In this document: positions 8,049 to 15,075 of the stretch, in pieces
Layout of the letters: the number at the start of each line of letters is the position of its first letter
Position numbering within the stretch: position 1 is the first letter of the stretch
Source: Aquisalimonas sp007126095
Lineage (GTDB): Bacteria; Pseudomonadota; Gammaproteobacteria; Nitrococcales; Aquisalimonadaceae
Assembly: GCF_048323695.1 (NCBI RefSeq)
Contig: NZ_JBLWFT010000003.1
Span: 62,001-126,000, forward strand
DNA: 64,000 nt
Direction of reading: 5' to 3'
Position numbers and translations under genes: made by a program
The notes under the pieces: generated by a model
Seen by the model: only the letters and a program-made list of their open reading frames with translations
The model's database searches: none
Told to the model about the DNA's origin: nothing

Positions 8049-8463
8049 ATTCTTTAGAACGCTCTATCCAAAAGTCCACAAATTCTGCGATATTGGAGAT
8101 ATGTAAGTGGTTAACGTCAATTTGGAATTCCTTTGTTATAGCGAAGAATTGGCGTGTAATTCTTGAAGCTACAGACACAAATTCACGATCTAAGTGCTGC
8201 GACCCCATACGTATACGGCTAACGCCAGATCTCTTCGAATCAGCATAGAAGTTCGCGGCACCATGGTAGGGAAGAATTATTAGCTGATGAAATATCGATA
8301 GAGCGGCCACATCAAGTATTAACTGTTTGCGCCAAGCAGCACATTTCTGGAATGCCTCGTTTTGCTTTATGAACCTTTCCTTTTCAAAAAACGACACCCT
8401 TATGGGTTTTCCAACCTCAGCACCAATTCCTCTTGTTAGTGCCTCAAGCATTTCATTCGCCAC
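8041..8463 (-). CDS. Small protein of unknown function, first gene of a two-gene cassette
   Basis: This 140-aa protein starts at GTG 8463, with GGGAGA about five bases upstream. It is mostly helical and basic, with a hydrophobic central segment (LILDVAALSIFHQLIILPYHG) and no catalytic motif I can name. It is followed with an eight-base overlap by the 244-aa gene. The pairing in one cassette suggests that the two products act together, for example as a toxin-antitoxin or effector-immunity pair, but nothing in either sequence proves that. Confidence 0.6.
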   Translation of the reverse strand: MANEMLEALTRGIGAEVGKPIRVSFFEKERFIKQNEAFQKCAAWRKQLILDVAALSIFHQLIILPYHGAANFYADSKRSGVSRIRMGSQHLDREFVSVASRITRQFFAITKEFQIDVNHLHISNIAEFVDFWIERSKEYG

Positions 8464-8479
8464 GTAGTTCTCCCATGAT

Positions 8480-8565
8480 GCCTAACGCTGAAGCTGAGCC
8501 GACGGGTAAAGCGCCTGGTTTGGCTCTTGCCATCTGCTATCGCGATAGATAGGGTCGCCTTAGCG
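8480..8565 (-). repeat. attC site 3 (degenerate)
   Basis: The proximal box is GCCTAAC (8480-8486). The distal box is approximate, CTTAGCG (8559-8565), and does not match the start of its cassette well. Outer arms CGCTGAAG..CCGAC and GTCGCCTTAGCG pair imperfectly. Its position between two cassette genes supports it more than its sequence does. Confidence 0.55.
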
Positions 8566-8575
8566 CACTCATTCT

Positions 8576-8914
8576 TTACAAACCGGGTACCGGAGGTTCA
8601 GATTCCTCCAACTGGCCGCTCGTGGCATGTAGCACTACTTGACAACTCCGGCTGCGATGCAATGCACAGATAACATCCGGTTTATGCGGATAGGACTTCT
8701 CCGCGAAGGCGATCACGTCTTCAGTAACCTGGAAACCAGCGCCGGCAAGTGATGTGATAGTGCCAGCGTCCCCGTTCATGACCGCAGCCTTCAATGGATT
8801 CATTCCCGACGAGTTTACCGTATCCACTTGATAGCTACCCTCTTGAAGAATACGAGCAACCGTCTTTCGATCAATAGGGTTACGCAAGACAGCTGTTAAA
8901 AGACTTTGTGACAT
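8576..8914 (-). CDS. Ankyrin-repeat-like small protein (cassette gene)
   Basis: The 112-aa product contains one ankyrin-like unit, VNSSGMNPLKAAVMNGDAG followed by TITSLAGAGF, with a weaker unit before it. I start at the ATG at 8914, which has GGAGGG three bases upstream. The longer frame from a TTG at 8950 would begin inside the attC box and lacks a ribosome site. Ankyrin proteins bind other proteins, so a regulatory or antitoxin-like role is possible; the partner is unknown. Confidence 0.65.
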   Translation of the reverse strand: MSQSLLTAVLRNPIDRKTVARILQEGSYQVDTVNSSGMNPLKAAVMNGDAGTITSLAGAGFQVTEDVIAFAEKSYPHKPDVICALHRSRSCQVVLHATSGQLEESEPPVPGL

Positions 8915-8944
8915 TCGCCCTCCGTGGGTTCGCACGTGGTCTGT

Positions 8945-9034
8945 TCCCAACGATTGCCCTGACCGGCGCCGCCAATGAGCTCGCCGCGCATCAGCACTTC
9001 TCTTTCCGGCGTCCGGTCGAGGGCATGGTTAGGT
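8945..9034 (-). repeat. attC site 2
   Basis: End boxes on the plus strand are TCCCAAC (8945-8951) and GTTAGGT (9028-9034). The latter differs by one base from the cassette's start GTTAAGT. Inner arms GCCCTGACCGG and CCGGTCGAGGGC pair with one extrahelical base, which is typical of attC. Confidence 0.75.
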
Positions 9035-9044
9035 GTTGCGCGGT

Positions 9045-9287
9045 TCATTCGTCTTCAATGTTGTATTGCTCCTTAAATTCGGAAGCGATTACCCTAGCAA
9101 CGTCTTCACAGCCAGCAGCATTGCGCAAAGAGTGAATATCCCAATTGCTTCCGGATTCGTCCGGCTCATGCCAGCATATAGAGTTGACTATTACCTCTCT
9201 GCAATCGCCGTCCAATTCGTCGCTGTTGTTTATCCGTTGCTGGACCAGGTCTCTCAGTTCGTCTTTTGACACGATGTTTCTGGGCAT
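9045..9287 (-). CDS. Small acidic protein of unknown function (cassette gene)
   Basis: This 80-aa acidic protein runs from MPRNIVSKDELRDLVQQRIN to EQYNIEDE. It has no transmembrane segment and no motif I recognise. It occupies a complete small cassette, with start boundary GTTAAGT at 9319-9313 and attC at 8945-9034. The spacing to a weak AAGG upstream is acceptable, and codon usage is unremarkable. Confidence 0.6.
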   Translation of the reverse strand: MPRNIVSKDELRDLVQQRINNSDELDGDCREVIVNSICWHEPDESGSNWDIHSLRNAAGCEDVARVIASEFKEQYNIEDE

Positions 9288-9312
9288 AGCGGCTACCTTG
9301 CTTTCTTACAAC

Positions 9313-9393
9313 ACTTAACGGCCGCCATAACCGGTGGGCAAAAGCGAAGCGAAGCTCGGCTTTTGCCCATCCGAGTTGATGGCTCTGTTATGC
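9313..9393 (-). repeat. attC site 1 (cleanest hairpin of the array)
   Basis: End boxes on the plus strand are ACTTAAC (9313-9319) and GTTATGC (9387-9393). The second is identical to the start box of the same cassette (complement of 12074-12080). Inner arms GGGCAAAAGC (9334-9343) and GCTTTTGCCC (9359-9368) pair perfectly. Confidence 0.88.
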
Positions 9394-9402
9394 ATACTTT
9401 TC

Positions 9403-12024
9403 CTAGGCGGTCCCTTGCGCAGCCTTCCTTCGGGCTCTAACCGCCTCCACTAGGGCTCGAAGATCGGCAATATCTTGCTTGAGCTCGTCAGGCGTCGGCG
9501 GCGGCTCATCCTTAGCGGAAGCAGGATCATGGGCTTCCACGATATCGTGGCATCGCTGGTTGAGTCGGAATAATTCGTCCACCTCGGCTTGTCGAAGGCC
9601 CACCACCTTCGATAAGCGCCTTACGTCGATATAATCCCTATACCGCTGAACCGTTCCGTTGAGCAATTGATCTTGGACGACGCGCTCGATGGTGGCTCGC
9701 AGAAGACTATACTGCCGGGTGATTTCCCCTGCCAATTCCGCAGGCGGCTCAACGGGCCATGGCAGCTTCTCAAAGTGTTTTTGCGCCTTTTCTAGTGCAT
9801 CAATGCGCTCCCCGACGGTTTGATGCGCCCAGGGTAATCCCGGACTGACAATGCCTGCTCTCGTGCCCGAACGATCTAAACTAGTTATCGCCGGCTCGAT
9901 CGACGCACGTTCGCACTCTGTTCGAAGCTGCTCCAAGAACACTACATCATGCGTGAACACGATAACCTGCCGGGACCTCGCCTCCCTCACCATTCGTTTT
10001 GCAACTTTTCCCCGTCTCTTATGATCCAATGACGAGACTGGGTCATCAAAAACTATCCCGCAGGAATGGTTCGCCAATGCCAGCTCCGCGAAAAACGAAC
10101 CTAGGGCAATCGCCCGCTGCTCCCCTTCACTCAGGATTTCGTCGATTTTGTTTGTCGTGGGAAGGTCAAGGAGCAGTTGATGGAGCATCTTTCCCCGAGC
10201 GCTCCGTTCCTTGAGTTTCGTCTTGATGTGCCCAATTCCTAGAGTTCCGAATTCCTTATCAAGCGCGTTCCGAAGTTCATCGGTTACTGCCACTGACGCC
10301 AACTCTTTCGATTTGTTGGAGATCGGGCGGGTTTTTAGGTCTTTTCGGCATCTCTCGAGGGCCGCTTTCCTTTTTATCCGCTCCAGCAATTTGGTCACCG
10401 CCTTCAAGCTCGTCGCGAGGCGTTGCCTCGCCGACAACTCGGCCAACTCCTTCTCAAGGTTTCGACGCTTGTCTTCGTCCGCTGCTCTCCTTAAATGCCG
10501 ACACGCCTTGAGCTGATGGGCGGCAAGTTGCCGAACGTATACCCGCGGCGATTCACTGAGGTCAGAAATATGAGTCCAGTCTGACGCTTTCAAGGATTCG
10601 AGCATCGAGGTTCTACGTGACTCAAGCTCAGCTTGAAATTCGGCGACCTTTTTCAGGACTGTGTCATCCAGCTCCCTTAGTTCATCCGTGAGCGCTTCGT
10701 CGGGCGAAACTGACAAACTAGCCGTCTCGATCTTCCGTCTTGCCTCTTCGACCTTTTTGCGGGCTGCATCGGCGGTCCTTGCAACGTCGTTCTCTATGTA
10801 CTCGTGAAATCTCTTCAAGCGCTGATTGGCGGAATCCGGCAACTCTTCCTGGCACAAAGGACACACCTTTCCTTCGGCGGACGCCGGGAACTCCTCGCCC
10901 GGATAGGCAACTTCGGTAAAGTAGCGTTTCGCCGATTCAAACAAATGCTTCCAAGTCTGATCTCCCGTTCCTGGAAGCAACTCTTCACCGGCGCGTAGCG
11001 CGTCTGCTGCCTTCTTCTCGACGTCCTCTGCAGCGACTCTTTCAATATCGAGTCTTTGGAGCTTTTCGACGGCCTGATCGTTAACCCAAACAATAGGACT
11101 GGACAGTTTGTCGGAATAGGTACTCAAGCGAATTGCCGAACGCCGCAACTCTTCCGCTTTGGCCAATGGGTCAGCTTGCTTGAGGGCTGCTTCGAGCTCG
11201 ACGATCCGTCTGGCTTCGTTTTCTGTCAAGGTTCCGAGGGACGTTATCGCATCCGCGTCCGATTCGGGGGACAGCTTCCCAACCACCTCTCCAACTTGTG
11301 TCTCGCCAAGGAGATGGTTAAATGGGGTTCTGTCCACATCAATTTCGGCGATTTCCGCTTCGAGCCTTTCTTCGATTCTCGGTACAACTTCATTTGCAAG
11401 ATTTTCGAGAATATCTAGACCATAAGGGAGGTACGCTACATCCTGTTCTGCCGTGATATATGCGCGAGCACACTTCGAATCGAATACGGAAATCCGGGAG
11501 AGCCGGTCTGGTGGTGTCGCTCCCCGCGACCACGCGATCTCTTCGGTCCTGCCAGAGACTTCAACGTCGAATGTCGCTGACGGCTCTCTCCGTGCCGCCG
11601 GGGGATCGTTTGCGTCTGGATGAATTGGCTCGGATTGATCTCTGGCCCGGCAGGCTCGCTTCATGACCCGGGCATAACCGGACTTACCAGTCCCGTTCCC
11701 CCCGTAGATTACGGTTATCCCGTCGCTTGAGAAAACGAGTTTGTGGTCACTGGAGATCTGATTCACGTGACTAAGATCACGCAGCGAGACGAGAGTAACC
11801 GTCTCGCCGGGCGTCGGTTCGGCGGGAAGATGCTCATTGGCTAATGGTACTGAGGCGACGTTGCGATCGGTCTGTATGCCATTGTCTTTTTTCAGCAGCT
11901 CGTACAGTTCGGAGTAATCTGCCTCACCTAAGCCATTCTCTTGTTGAAGTAGGCGCCGACATGCATCCCGCTGCCATGAAGGGCGCGATCGAGTCCAGTT
12001 CAAAATATCGTTCAGGATTACCAT
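9403..12024 (-). CDS. Rad50/RloC-like AAA ATPase with a zinc-hook CxxC motif (first cassette)
   Basis: This 873-aa SMC/Rad50-style ATPase has Walker A GGNGTGKS (108-115), a long coiled-coil region interrupted by CPLC (388-391), signature LSEGEQ (631-636), Walker B IVFDDP (657-662) and the H-loop FTHD (690-693). The CPLC motif mid-coil is the place of a Rad50 zinc hook and of the similar element in RloC anticodon nucleases. Residues beyond about 700 could be an effector domain; I could not identify the PrrC/RloC nuclease residues with confidence. At 2.6 kb it is a large gene for a cassette. It lies nearest the attachment site, implying latest insertion. A DNA-damage-sensing or anti-phage role is inferred. 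Confidence 0.8.
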   Translation of the reverse strand: MVILNDILNWTRSRPSWQRDACRRLLQQENGLGEADYSELYELLKKDNGIQTDRNVASVPLANEHLPAEPTPGETVTLVSLRDLSHVNQISSDHKLVFSSDGITVIYGGNGTGKSGYARVMKRACRARDQSEPIHPDANDPPAARREPSATFDVEVSGRTEEIAWSRGATPPDRLSRISVFDSKCARAYITAEQDVAYLPYGLDILENLANEVVPRIEERLEAEIAEIDVDRTPFNHLLGETQVGEVVGKLSPESDADAITSLGTLTENEARRIVELEAALKQADPLAKAEELRRSAIRLSTYSDKLSSPIVWVNDQAVEKLQRLDIERVAAEDVEKKAADALRAGEELLPGTGDQTWKHLFESAKRYFTEVAYPGEEFPASAEGKVCPLCQEELPDSANQRLKRFHEYIENDVARTADAARKKVEEARRKIETASLSVSPDEALTDELRELDDTVLKKVAEFQAELESRRTSMLESLKASDWTHISDLSESPRVYVRQLAAHQLKACRHLRRAADEDKRRNLEKELAELSARQRLATSLKAVTKLLERIKRKAALERCRKDLKTRPISNKSKELASVAVTDELRNALDKEFGTLGIGHIKTKLKERSARGKMLHQLLLDLPTTNKIDEILSEGEQRAIALGSFFAELALANHSCGIVFDDPVSSLDHKRRGKVAKRMVREARSRQVIVFTHDVVFLEQLRTECERASIEPAITSLDRSGTRAGIVSPGLPWAHQTVGERIDALEKAQKHFEKLPWPVEPPAELAGEITRQYSLLRATIERVVQDQLLNGTVQRYRDYIDVRRLSKVVGLRQAEVDELFRLNQRCHDIVEAHDPASAKDEPPPTPDELKQDIADLRALVEAVRARRKAAQGTA

Positions 12025-12073
12025 CTACTTTCCCGCATACTCAGAGCGAATTTCCCACCTCAAGAATTTCCTT

Positions 12074-12080
12074 GCATAAC
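12074..12080 (-). other. Integron attachment junction (attI side) of the first cassette
   Basis: GTTATGC on the minus strand is the cassette start box. It equals the distal box of attC site 1 at 9387-9393, fixing the insertion point between 12080 and 12079. The flanking attI sequence cannot be defined further because the integrase end has decayed. Confidence 0.65.
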
Positions 12081-12312
12081 AGTGAATGGATCGCCTTCAT
12101 GATGATTCGATCACTGTGACGGCTACATATCCAGCCTCACTGAATCTTGCCCCGAACAATTTTGCTTCTTGTTTAGAGAGGTTACCGCGGGAGAGCCTTG
12201 CGGCGCCACCAATCACTTGACGGCGCGTTTCCATGCGGTAATCAGTAGGCATGGAGGCCACCGAAGCAATGAAGACGCAGCAGCACCCACGTCGCCTGTG
12301 GGACGTAGTTCG

Positions 12313-12593
12313 GTACATTGGCAGTGGCTTTTGCCGCCGGAGGGACTGTGCCAAGCGTAGTTCGCCATCACGTTCACATCAGCGCCGTACAAAAGGCCGT
12401 AAAACTCTCTGAATGCTCGAAACCAGCCGGGTGCCATAGGTTCTGGCATAGCTGCGCGACGGAAGTCCACAAGCGAGGCACGGATATTCGAACGACGCAG
12501 GAGTTGCTCGGGCACAAGGACGTCAAAACGACTCAGATCTATACCCATGTCGTCGGTCAGGCGTTCGCAGGTGTCAGCAGCCCCCTTTCCTGA
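12313..12593 (+). pseudogene. Integron-integrase-like tyrosine recombinase remnant, frameshifted
   Basis: Frame one reads VHWQWLLPPEG from 12313, and a second frame continues with VRHHVHISAVQKAVKLS to a stop at 12591-12593. The order matches the IntI C-terminus: the W.W.FP segment, then RHH..., then the catalytic box CHRFWHSCATEVHKRG, then IRTTQELLGHKDVKTTQIYTHV with the nucleophile Tyr, then a terminal GVSSPL. A frameshift separates the two parts. The N-terminal two thirds are not recognisable between 12081 and 12312, and HxLRH has become HRFWH. The gene is therefore inactive. Its strand and place relative to the cassettes are those of intI. Confidence 0.8.
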
Positions 12594-12687
12594 GCCTCGT
12601 GCTATGCGATTACCCAGCCGATAGCGGGCATTGGCATCCATTGAGCGACGCAATGACGAGGCAGCAGCCGTGGGTTAAGCTCAAACG

Positions 12688-13047
12688 ATGAACAGCGAGC
12701 TCGACCACTTATCAGAGGCTGCGGCCACCCGGGACGTCGACACGTTGTCGAACGGCCTATGCGCCACGGTAAGCCAGCTTGCTGCGGCCATCGGCACAGA
12801 CGAAGGGCAGTTGACGCGCCCTTCGGATGAGAACGACTAGCTCACCCAGCAGCGGCTGGTGAGCCTCACGCGCATCCTGACCACCATCCATCCGTGGGCC
12901 GGCTCGTGGGAGGGTGCTTGGCACTGGTACTGGAATACGCCGATTGGCGCCCTGGGCGGCCTCACCGCCGCAACTCTGGTGGCCCGCGGTGAGTCCGATC
13001 ATGTTGAGCATTATCTCGCCCACCTCAGTGATGGCGGGTACGCGTGA
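12688..13047 (+). pseudogene. ParS/MbcA/Xre-type antitoxin (DUF2384-like) interrupted by an in-frame TAG
   Basis: One frame reads MNSELDHLSEAAATRD to RPSDEND, then TAG (12838-12840), then LTQQRLVSLTRILTTIHPWA to YLAHLSDGGYA. The second part matches the toxin-binding domain of Xre/MbcA/ParS antitoxins, where 'PWAGS.e.a..Wy...i...gg.Ta..lv..g....v..yl..i..GgyA' is typical. The first part could be the helical N-terminal domain. The single nonsense codon is the only lesion visible. Either the gene is dead or the C-terminal part is made alone from a later start (GTG 12859). No RES or other toxin gene is adjacent. Confidence 0.65.
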
Positions 13048-13153
13048 AACCGAATCCCAGCACCGTGGATCCTGTTGCCGGGCAACGGTAAACTAGAGCT
13101 ATTGGGCTGCGTCATTACTCCACGAAGCAGCTGAACAAGCCAAGGGGGCCATC

Positions 13154-13315
13154 ATGGACATGACGCCAGTGTTGCTCGTCTTTTTTATCCTCGTCGCGCT
13201 GATTGTGTGCGAGAAGATCGCGGACAAGCAGTTCCGGGAGAGGAAGCTGGCGCAGAGCCGCGATCAGGGGGTGTGCCCCCACTGCGGCCGAGACTGTGGC
13301 TGTCACCGCCCGTAG
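13154..13315 (+). CDS. 53-aa membrane peptide with a Cys/His knuckle
   Basis: The peptide has an N-terminal hydrophobic helix (TPVLLVFFILVALIVC) and ends in VCPHCGRDCGCHRP, a compact Cys/His cluster that could bind zinc. GGGGG lies about five bases before the ATG. It stands between the antitoxin pseudogene and yedK on the same strand. No family is known to me; the composition argues that it is real. Confidence 0.5.
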   Translation: MDMTPVLLVFFILVALIVCEKIADKQFRERKLAQSRDQGVCPHCGRDCGCHRP

Positions 13316-13351
13316 GTGTCTCCGTGACGTCGGCTGTCCAACGAGGTCGGC

Positions 13352-14011
13352 ATGTGTGGCCGCTACTCGAATTACGCGCCCCACTCGCGGGTCACTCGGC
13401 AACTGCGCATCGACATCGACGAAGTCGATGACCAGGGGCCGCGCTACAATATTCCTCCCGGAACACCACAGCCCGCCGCAATCGCAGCCGACGGAAAGCG
13501 AGCGCTCACGCCGCTGCTGTGGGGTTACCGGCCAACATGGGCTGACGAGGGCAAACCGGCTCCGATCAATGCCCGGGCAGAGACCGTCGCACGCAGCCCG
13601 TATTTTCGATCAGCGTTCGCCAACCGCCGCTGCCTGATTCCGGCGAGTGGCTGGTTTGAGTGGCAGAGAACCGATAGCGGCAAAGTGCCCTACTTCATCC
13701 ACCCCGCCGACGACGATCTCCTGTGTTACGCAGGCATCTATGAGCCAGCCACCGAGTCCAGGCCGGCCTCCTTCGCCATCATCACGCACGCAGCCAAGGG
13801 CCACCTGGCCTCGCTTCACGATCGTATGCCCTTGGTCTTGGCGGCCTCGTGCTGGGATGACTGGCTGGATCCCTCACTTACAAATCGCGACGACATCAAG
13901 GCCGCAACGCGTGCCATCGACATCGGTGAGCTTGAAGCCTACCCCGTCAGCACGCGGGTCAATACACCGAAGAACGACGATGCCTCGCTGGTCCAGGCCA
14001 TTGCTTCGTGA
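13352..14011 (+). CDS. yedK: SRAP-domain protein, YedK/HMCES type (abasic-site DNA-protein crosslinker)
   Basis: The 219-aa protein begins MCGRYS, so removal of Met exposes Cys2, the residue that crosslinks to abasic sites in single-stranded DNA. Other SRAP hallmarks follow: PRYNIPPGT, LLWGYRP, INARAET, CLIPASGWFEW, FAIITHAA and the active-site LHDRMPLVL. The full domain is present at normal length. The start is fixed by the need for Cys at position 2. Copies of this gene are common in mobile elements and defence islands; here it lies alone between an antitoxin remnant and the unexplained RNA region. Confidence 0.93.
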   Translation: MCGRYSNYAPHSRVTRQLRIDIDEVDDQGPRYNIPPGTPQPAAIAADGKRALTPLLWGYRPTWADEGKPAPINARAETVARSPYFRSAFANRRCLIPASGWFEWQRTDSGKVPYFIHPADDDLLCYAGIYEPATESRPASFAIITHAAKGHLASLHDRMPLVLAASCWDDWLDPSLTNRDDIKAATRAIDIGELEAYPVSTRVNTPKNDDASLVQAIAS

Positions 14012-14075
14012 CGAGACCTACACCACCGCCACACCTGAGGTGACTCCGAGCCGAAATTGCAATGAAACGGAACAC

Positions 14076-14147
14076 TGGAACACCCCTGTTTCCATGGGGT
14101 GTTCCACGGCAAGCGGGGTGCTCCAGGGGTGTTCCAGGGGTGTTCCA
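14076..14147. repeat. Iteron-like array of the 11-mer GGGGTGYTCCA
   Basis: There are four direct copies, at 14096-14106, 14115-14125 (C for T), 14126-14136 and 14137-14147, and one inverted copy at 14076-14086. The inverted copy and the first direct copy form a perfect hairpin. The last three are head to tail without spacers. The array sits between the convergent yedK and the orphan 227-aa gene. Confidence 0.75.
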
Positions 14148-14178
14148 TAATGTCCTTCAGCGTCCCGATGCAGCACAG

Positions 14179-14862
14179 CTATTGGTGAAGAATACGCCGC
14201 ACCCACCCGGGGTTTCGGAGTTTCGCGGGCATGGGCCCGCTGTGCACACGTCGCCAGTCCTCTCTCGTGAGCCGGACCAGGGCCTTGGCATCAGCCCGAA
14301 TGCCACGGAAGCCGGGAACACGAGCCAAAGACCACGCGACCTGCCGGATATCCCTGCGGCGCTGTTCAGGATCAGGCTGCCTCACCGCCGCGTGGATTCG
14401 GTCTCGCCAAGCCTGACGGCGCTCCTTCGTCATTCGCCAGGTCCAGGTGCCGTCGATTCGAACCAATTCATAGTCGGCCCATTCCGTCACTTGCACGGGA
14501 ATCTGGATGCGGCCGTCACGCGATCGTGCATCAGCGGTGTGCTCCAGAAAGGTCGCCGGATGTTCGGACTGTGCCAGCAGGAGCCAGTGTGCGCGGTCGG
14601 CACCTCTTGGTGCGTGGATGACGAGCCACGCCCGAGGCACACCGTGGCGGCTCATTCGACGCCGCTCGGCCTCGTCTGCCGCCGTCCCGTAATTGGCGGC
14701 GAATTTTGCGCGTAGTCGTGTAAGGCGCCCGACTTTGACGGTGCCGCCGACCCACTGCACGTAGCCTCGTGCGACCAGGTCCAGTGTGCGCTGCATAAAG
14801 CTGGTCTTGTAACGCAGTGGCTGGTCGGGGATCGGACGGGTTCTTGCGGAGCGAACTGACAT
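14179..14862 (-). CDS. Orphan 227-aa basic protein of unknown function
   Basis: The protein is basic and soluble, with YKTSFMQRTLDLVARGYVQW near its start, RRRMSRHGVPRAWLVIHAP in the middle and WADYELVRIDGTWTWRM further on. I have no family name for it; the tryptophan- and arginine-rich makeup suggests nucleic-acid binding. The start at 14862 has GGGAGA five bases upstream. The frame stays open far beyond that on the minus strand, but this extension crosses the structured region, has shadow-like composition and no start signal. Upstream lies a copy of the 17-bp motif (14894-14910); downstream lies the iteron array, which it might recognise (speculation). Confidence 0.7.
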   Translation of the reverse strand: MSVRSARTRPIPDQPLRYKTSFMQRTLDLVARGYVQWVGGTVKVGRLTRLRAKFAANYGTAADEAERRRMSRHGVPRAWLVIHAPRGADRAHWLLLAQSEHPATFLEHTADARSRDGRIQIPVQVTEWADYELVRIDGTWTWRMTKERRQAWRDRIHAAVRQPDPEQRRRDIRQVAWSLARVPGFRGIRADAKALVRLTREDWRRVHSGPMPAKLRNPGWVRRILHQ

Positions 14863-14893
14863 AAGGGTCTCCCTTGTCGTGGGCTTACCCAAC

Positions 14894-14910
14894 AAGGGAT
14901 CCCCGGTAAC
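14894..14910 (-). promoter_or_regulatory. 17-bp shared motif, copy 1 (minus strand)
   Basis: GTTACCGGGGATCCCTT lies 31 bases upstream of the 227-aa gene. It is followed by a small stem (TTGT.GGG / CCC..ACAA) and then the ribosome site. It is divergent from copy 2, about 150 bases away. Confidence 0.6.
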
Positions 14911-14946
14911 ACCACCGAGGGCAGACGATGACGACAAATAAGAGGA

Positions 14947-15007
14947 CTCTCGCGAGCAGGATGCGAGCGAGCCGCATATAAGAGATTCCGATAGCGCTCT
15001 CGCGAGC
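14947..15007. promoter_or_regulatory. Pair of identical palindromic boxes between divergent units
   Basis: CTCTCGCGAGC occurs at 14947-14957 and 14997-15007, exactly 50 bases apart; its core CTCGCGAG is self-complementary. The pair lies midway between the divergent motif copies 1 and 2 and could be a two-site operator on one face of the helix. Confidence 0.45.
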
Positions 15008-15058
15008 CCGCTCCAGGGGGCGTGTGCGCGGGCGACAGACCCGTCCCAGCGAAAAGCT

Positions 15059-15075
15059 GTTACCGAGGATCCCTT
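15059..15075 (+). promoter_or_regulatory. 17-bp shared motif, copy 2
   Basis: GTTACCGAGGATCCCTT lies at the left end of the structured non-coding stretch. It is preceded by AAAAGCT, the same seven bases that precede copy 3. Confidence 0.6.

Larger units (their letters stand above)
4118..12593 (-). mobile_element. Chromosomal integron: cassette array on the minus strand with a decayed integrase gene
   Basis: Eight probable cassettes lie head to tail on the minus strand, separated by seven imperfect palindromes with attC-type end boxes (GTTRRRY and RYYYAAC). In three cassettes the distal attC box is the exact complement of the bases at that cassette's own start, as the integron model requires: GTTATGC at 12080 and 9387, GTTAGGC at 8486 and 7313, GTTAGCG at 6529 and 5683. 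A tyrosine-recombinase remnant with an IntI-like C-terminus lies beyond the first cassette on the opposite strand, the usual intI position. Cassette cargo is mostly nuclease-like or defence-like. Base composition varies strongly between cassettes; the genes at 6.6-8.5 kb are AT-rich. Confidence 0.85.

Noticed and set aside
12097..12354. 85-aa minus-strand frame over the integrase remnant
   Set aside because: It has no ribosome site and lies opposite the recognisable IntI segments. The tail GNLSKQEAKLFGARFSEAGY looks protein-like, so it is noted, but not enough to call a gene.
13867..13876. Further copy of the 17-bp motif (GGATCCCT) inside yedK
   Set aside because: Only eight bases match and it lies within coding sequence; it is expected by chance.
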